From assembly GCA_945878835.1 (NCBI GenBank), contig CAMCUG010000047.1:1-8736 (forward strand): 8,736 bases of DNA, given 5' to 3'. Shown one piece after another: positions 6,486 through 8,736 of the stretch; within the stretch, counting starts at the first letter, position 1, and each line of letters opens with the position of its first letter. Origin of the DNA: Chryseobacterium gleum (lineage in GTDB: Bacteria > Bacteroidota > Bacteroidia > Flavobacteriales_D > Sanyastnellaceae). A program made the position numbers and the translations under genes. Below the pieces are notes generated by a model. That model had not been told where the DNA came from, made no database searches, and saw nothing but the letters and a program-made list of their open reading frames with translations.

Positions 6486-7825
6486 TATCTTTTCAGTCCT
6501 TTCATTTGATTCGCTTGCTTCATCATGGCAGACATTTGGCTCTTGTTGGTGAACATCTTCATCATCTGACGTGTCTGATCGAACTGCTTCATCAGTTTGT
6601 TCACTTCTTCCAACGGACGTCCGCATCCTTTTGCAATGCGGGCTTTACGTGAGGGGTTAATTAAGCTAGGGTTCGAGCGTTCTTTTGGAGTCATGCTGTG
6701 AATAATGGCTTCAACATATTTGAACGCATCGTCGTTTACATCTACATTTTTCAATTGTCCCATTCCAGGAAGCATACCCATCAGGTCTTTCATGCTTCCC
6801 ATTTTCTTAATCTGTCCTATTTGTTCTAGGAAGTCATTGAAATCGAATTGGTCTTTCTTAATGCGCTTCTCAAGACGCTTCGCTTGTTCTTCGTCGAATT
6901 GCTCTTGTGCCTTTTCAACCAAAGAAATAACGTCGCCCATTCCAAGAATACGGCTAGCCATGCGCTCTGGGTAGAACACATCAATCGCGTCCATCTTCTC
7001 TCCAGTACCAACAAACTTAATGGGCTTGTTAACTTCAGATTTAATACTAAGCGCAGCTCCACCGCGCGTGTCACCGTCTAACTTGGTAAGAATAACACCA
7101 TCGAAATTCAATTTATCATGAAACGCTTTCGCGGTATTCACAGCATCTTGACCGGTCATGGCATCTACCACGAACAACGTCTCTGTCGGTTGAAGAGCTT
7201 CCTTCACCGCAGCGATTTCTGTCATCATCTGCTCGTCTACAGCCAGACGTCCGGCAGTATCGACAATGACAACGTTATATCCGTTTTGCTTCGCGAACGC
7301 CAATGCGTTTTTCGCAATTGAAACAGCGTCTTTGTTTTCGGGTTCGCTATATACTGCAACTCCAATGCTATCTCCAACGATGTGCAATTGGTTAATCGCA
7401 GCCGGACGATAGATATCGCAAGCCACCAACAAAGGATTCTTTCCTTTTTTTGTTTTTAAGTAATTCGCAAGCTTTCCAGAGAAGGTAGTTTTACCTGAAC
7501 CTTGCAAGCCGCTCATTAAGATTATACCCGGATTTCCTTGAAAATTTAGTTCGCTGTGTTCGCCGCCCATTAAGTCTTTCAACTCGTCTTGGGTAATCTT
7601 CACCAACAATTGTCCAGGGCTAATCGCGGTGAGAACTTTTTGTCCGAGCGCCTTTTCTTTCACACGATCGGCGAATTCTTTCGCGGTCTTGTAACTAACG
7701 TCGGAGTCTAATAACGCACGACGAACTTCCTTCAACGTTTCAGAAACGTTCACTTCTGTAATTTGGCCGTGTCCTTTTAAGACTTTCAGCGCTCGCTCTA
7801 ACTTATCGGATAAATTTTCAAACAT
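6485..7825 (-). CDS. ffh: Signal recognition particle protein Ffh (SRP54 GTPase)
   Basis: This 446-residue SRP54-type GTPase binds SRP RNA and nascent signal sequences, and with receptor FtsY directs membrane and secreted proteins to the translocon. The N domain is a helical bundle at about 1-88. The G domain has P-loop GLQGSGKT at 106-113, DIYRPAA at 137-143, DTAGR at 189-193, TKLDGD at 247-252 and GTGEKMDAIDVF at 273-284. The methionine-rich M domain spans about 305-446, with the RNA-binding segment SRKARIAKGCGRP at 392-404 and Met-rich stretches such as MMKMF. The ATG at 7825 gives the normal MFENLSDKL start. A TTG at 7849 would add 8 residues but lies inside the promoter element. It is first in a two-gene unit with purC. 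The SRP RNA gene is not in this window. Confidence 0.98.
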   Translation of the reverse strand: MFENLSDKLERALKVLKGHGQITEVNVSETLKEVRRALLDSDVSYKTAKEFADRVKEKALGQKVLTAISPGQLLVKITQDELKDLMGGEHSELNFQGNPGIILMSGLQGSGKTTFSGKLANYLKTKKGKNPLLVACDIYRPAAINQLHIVGDSIGVAVYSEPENKDAVSIAKNALAFAKQNGYNVVIVDTAGRLAVDEQMMTEIAAVKEALQPTETLFVVDAMTGQDAVNTAKAFHDKLNFDGVILTKLDGDTRGGAALSIKSEVNKPIKFVGTGEKMDAIDVFYPERMASRILGMGDVISLVEKAQEQFDEEQAKRLEKRIKKDQFDFNDFLEQIGQIKKMGSMKDLMGMLPGMGQLKNVDVNDDAFKYVEAIIHSMTPKERSNPSLINPSRKARIAKGCGRPLEEVNKLMKQFDQTRQMMKMFTNKSQMSAMMKQANQMKGLKR

Positions 7826-7846
7826 GGTATTCTGCAAATGAGATTG

Positions 7847-7854
7847 CAAAGTTA
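7847..7854 (-). promoter_or_regulatory. Candidate -7 promoter element of ffh-purC
   Basis: The minus strand reads TAACTTTG, a fit to TAnnTTTG, ending 21 bases before the ffh ATG at 7825. The in-frame TTG at 7849 uses the last bases of this element, so it cannot be both promoter and start codon. No TTG occurs at -33; a GTG sits 17 bases upstream (7872-7874) and is at best a weak match. Inferred from sequence and position. Confidence 0.58.
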
Positions 7855-7875
7855 ATCTTAAAGTTCGGACGCACT

Positions 7876-7883
7876 TATATTTG
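7876..7883 (+). promoter_or_regulatory. Candidate divergent plus-strand -7 element
   Basis: TATATTTG on the plus strand fits TAnnTTTG and ends 15 bases before the ATG of the plus-strand signal-peptide ORF at 7899. It lies 21 bases from the ffh -7 element on the opposite strand, so the two upstream recognition regions would overlap. No -33 TTG is present at normal spacing. The short distance to the ATG would give a leader under about 10 bases. Confidence 0.4.
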
Positions 7884-7898
7884 TCGAAATATGTTGAA

Positions 7899-8027
7899 AT
7901 GAAGAAGCTACTTTTCCTTTTGTTTGCGGTTGTGAATTGTGTGGTGTTGAATGCACAAGTGCGTTACACCTTTCTTCTCCTTTCTTACACTTTCTTAACT
8001 TCTCTTACCTTTTTTCAGACTATCTGA
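7899..8027 (+). CDS. Small ORF with signal peptide; possible remnant of a secreted-protein gene
   Basis: This is a 42-codon plus-strand ORF of unknown function, the only plus-strand coding candidate I can support. Residues 1-19 look like a textbook signal peptide: MKK, then the hydrophobic core LLFLLFAVV, then a likely cleavage site after VVLNA. The next residue would be Q20, a very common pattern (AQ) in exported Bacteroidota proteins. After QVRY the rest (TFLLLSYTFLTSLTFFQTI) is encoded by a 10-bp-periodic polypyrimidine tract and looks like non-coding sequence read through to a TGA. The last 8 bases overlap the 3' end of the convergent minus-strand gene. A TATATTTG element precedes it. It could be the 5' stub of a secreted or outer-membrane protein gene whose body was lost, or a small exported peptide. 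A chance ORF is less likely given the signal peptide. Confidence 0.4.
   Translation: MKKLLFLLFAVVNCVVLNAQVRYTFLLLSYTFLTSLTFFQTI
7970..8009. repeat. 10-bp-periodic polypyrimidine tract
   Basis: Three copies of CTTTCTT begin exactly 10 bases apart at 7970, 7980 and 7990, followed by a degenerate TTCTCTTACC at 8000 and a run of six T's at 8010-8015. The plus strand is almost purely pyrimidine across about 46 bases, with only a few A's. The period is not a multiple of three, which argues against selection on an encoded peptide. It fills the space between the signal-peptide part of the plus-strand ORF and the stop of the convergent gene. Confidence 0.7.
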
Positions 8028-8030
8028 AAA
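8012..8030. repeat. Perfect hairpin with the minus-strand stop codon as its loop
   Basis: TTTTCAGA (8012-8019) and TCTGAAAA (8023-8030) form a perfect 8-bp stem around a 3-base loop. Read on the minus strand the loop is TAG, the stop codon of the PKD/T9SS gene. AAGG follows on that strand, so there is no T-tract and it is not a classic terminator. On the plus strand it follows a T-run and is followed by GC. It may act as a weak end-of-transcript structure between convergent units. Confidence 0.5.
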
Positions 8031-8736
8031 GCACAATATGCCCTTTAAATTCATGCGGTAATTCAATCAAATCCTTCATCGTGACTTGGTAATTGTACAC
8101 CCCATTCGCCGCGAAATATTGACCTTCAAAGACATTTCCTGTCCATGCTTCTTTTGGATTGTTGGTTTGAAAAATGACCTGTCCCCAACGGTCGTATATT
8201 TCTAAACTATAGCTCGTTGTTCCTGTAGATTGAGGAATCCATTCGTCGTTAATTCCATCGTCATTGGGAGAAAAACTATTCGGTGCGTAAAATAAAAATC
8301 CGCTTACTATTACTTCTCCGGTTATTTGATCAATGCATCCGTATTCATTCGTCACAGTTTGAGTAATGGTTTGAATGCCCGCTTCGGTCCACTCGTATGG
8401 GAAGTTGCAATCGTTACTGCTTCCGCCGTCTGACATGGAGTACACACAATCAATTCCTCCAGTGGACAGATCAGTGATGCTTGTATTCGGACTTAAAATA
8501 TCAACGGTTTGAGGTGTTATAGAGAAGCCCGCATTGGGCACAGGGTAAACAGTAATTGCATTGTTCAAGATTTGATAAAGCGTGTCGACACACCCGTCCA
8601 CTGTATACACCATGAGCGATACATCGTACGTTCCAGGGGTGTTGTAGATGTGTAAATTTTCAGCCTGAGAACTTCCTGTACCATCTCCGAAATCCCATTC
8701 ATAAAAAAGCTGTGTGTTGCTTTGCGCAACAGCGTT
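8020..8736 (-). CDS. PKD-repeat protein with T9SS type B sorting domain, C-terminal part (cut by window edge)
   Basis: The last 238 residues of a large exported protein are visible; the frame is open to the window edge and its start lies beyond. The first ATG inside the window (8613) is not the start, because the upstream codons already encode a PKD-type fold: YEWDFGDGTG at about 12-21, then TPGTYDVSL at 33-41. A second, diverged PKD-like region follows at about 64-145 and includes three cysteines. The end, about 147-238, is a CHU_C/gliding-motility C-terminal domain: APNSFSPNDDGIND at 151-164, LEIYDRWGQVIF at 178-189, GVYNYQV at 212-218 and the terminal GHIVLFR. This domain directs export by the type IX secretion system (type B signal), so the product is probably surface-bound or secreted, with an adhesive or structural role. 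No PorP/SprF-like partner gene follows it here. Confidence 0.9.
   Translation of the reverse strand, partial: NAVAQSNTQLFYEWDFGDGTGSSQAENLHIYNTPGTYDVSLMVYTVDGCVDTLYQILNNAITVYPVPNAGFSITPQTVDILSPNTSITDLSTGGIDCVYSMSDGGSSNDCNFPYEWTEAGIQTITQTVTNEYGCIDQITGEVIVSGFLFYAPNSFSPNDDGINDEWIPQSTGTTSYSLEIYDRWGQVIFQTNNPKEAWTGNVFEGQYFAANGVYNYQVTMKDLIELPHEFKGHIVLFR

Noticed and set aside
6486..6626. 47-residue N-terminal extension of PurC in the same frame
   Set aside because: It lies entirely inside ffh in a different frame, has no resemblance to PurC, and the ATG at 6485 gives the normal family start.
6826..7074. 82-codon minus-strand frame inside ffh
   Set aside because: An out-of-frame shadow of the Ffh G domain, which is fully intact in its own frame.
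7840..8040. Invertible promoter or recombination site at the signal-peptide junction
   Set aside because: No matching inverted repeats flank the promoter region and no recombinase gene is present; only the local hairpin and direct 10-bp repeat are seen.
1..8736. CRISPR arrays, tRNA/rRNA genes, insertion sequences, phage or defence genes
   Set aside because: No regularly spaced repeats, cloverleaf sequences, transposase or integrase motifs were seen; nearly all the window is accounted for by housekeeping genes.

Overview
The window looks like chromosomal housekeeping DNA from a member of the Bacteroidota, most likely a Flavobacteriales-type marine or aquatic organism. Three things point there. 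Candidate promoters fit the Bacteroidota -7 consensus TAnnTTTG. The gene starts have A-rich leaders and no clear Shine-Dalgarno sequence. The right edge encodes a PKD-repeat protein ending in a gliding-motility/type IX secretion (T9SS) type B C-terminal domain, which is specific to this phylum. Genus-level placement is not possible from the sequence alone.

Layout, left to right; every well-supported gene is on the minus strand. (1) 1-1288 is the head of a complex I operon, nuoA-nuoB-nuoC, transcribed leftward. nuoC is cut by the window edge. A TACCTTTG promoter element lies just upstream of nuoA. (2) 1391-1418 is a rho-independent terminator, a 22-bp perfect palindrome plus T-tract, that ends the next operon. 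(3) 1447-5447 is sucA-sucB (odhA-odhB), the E1 and E2 subunits of 2-oxoglutarate dehydrogenase, with a TATCTTTG element before sucA. (4) 5535-7825 is ffh-purC, the SRP GTPase followed by SAICAR synthase. They overlap by one base (TAATG) and have a TAACTTTG element before ffh. (5) 7847-8030 is a small, odd junction. It holds a divergent plus-strand promoter-like element, a 42-codon plus-strand ORF that begins with a convincing signal peptide, a 10-bp-periodic polypyrimidine tract, and an 8-bp hairpin whose loop is the stop codon of the next gene. (6) 8020-8736 is the 3' part of a large secreted PKD/T9SS type B protein that runs off the right edge.

Functionally, 2-oxoglutarate dehydrogenase feeds NADH from the TCA cycle to complex I, so units 1 and 3 sit in one metabolic line. 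ffh serves membrane-protein insertion, including the complex I membrane subunits. purC belongs to purine synthesis and has no obvious link to ffh beyond cotranscription. I found no RNA gene, CRISPR array, insertion sequence or phage element, and no previously undescribed multi-gene system. The part most worth a second look is the 7.85-8.03 kb junction, which may be the scar of a lost or rearranged secreted-protein gene. Two start codons (sucA and ffh) are placed downstream of the longest possible reading frames because the promoter elements overlap or follow the upstream TTG alternatives.
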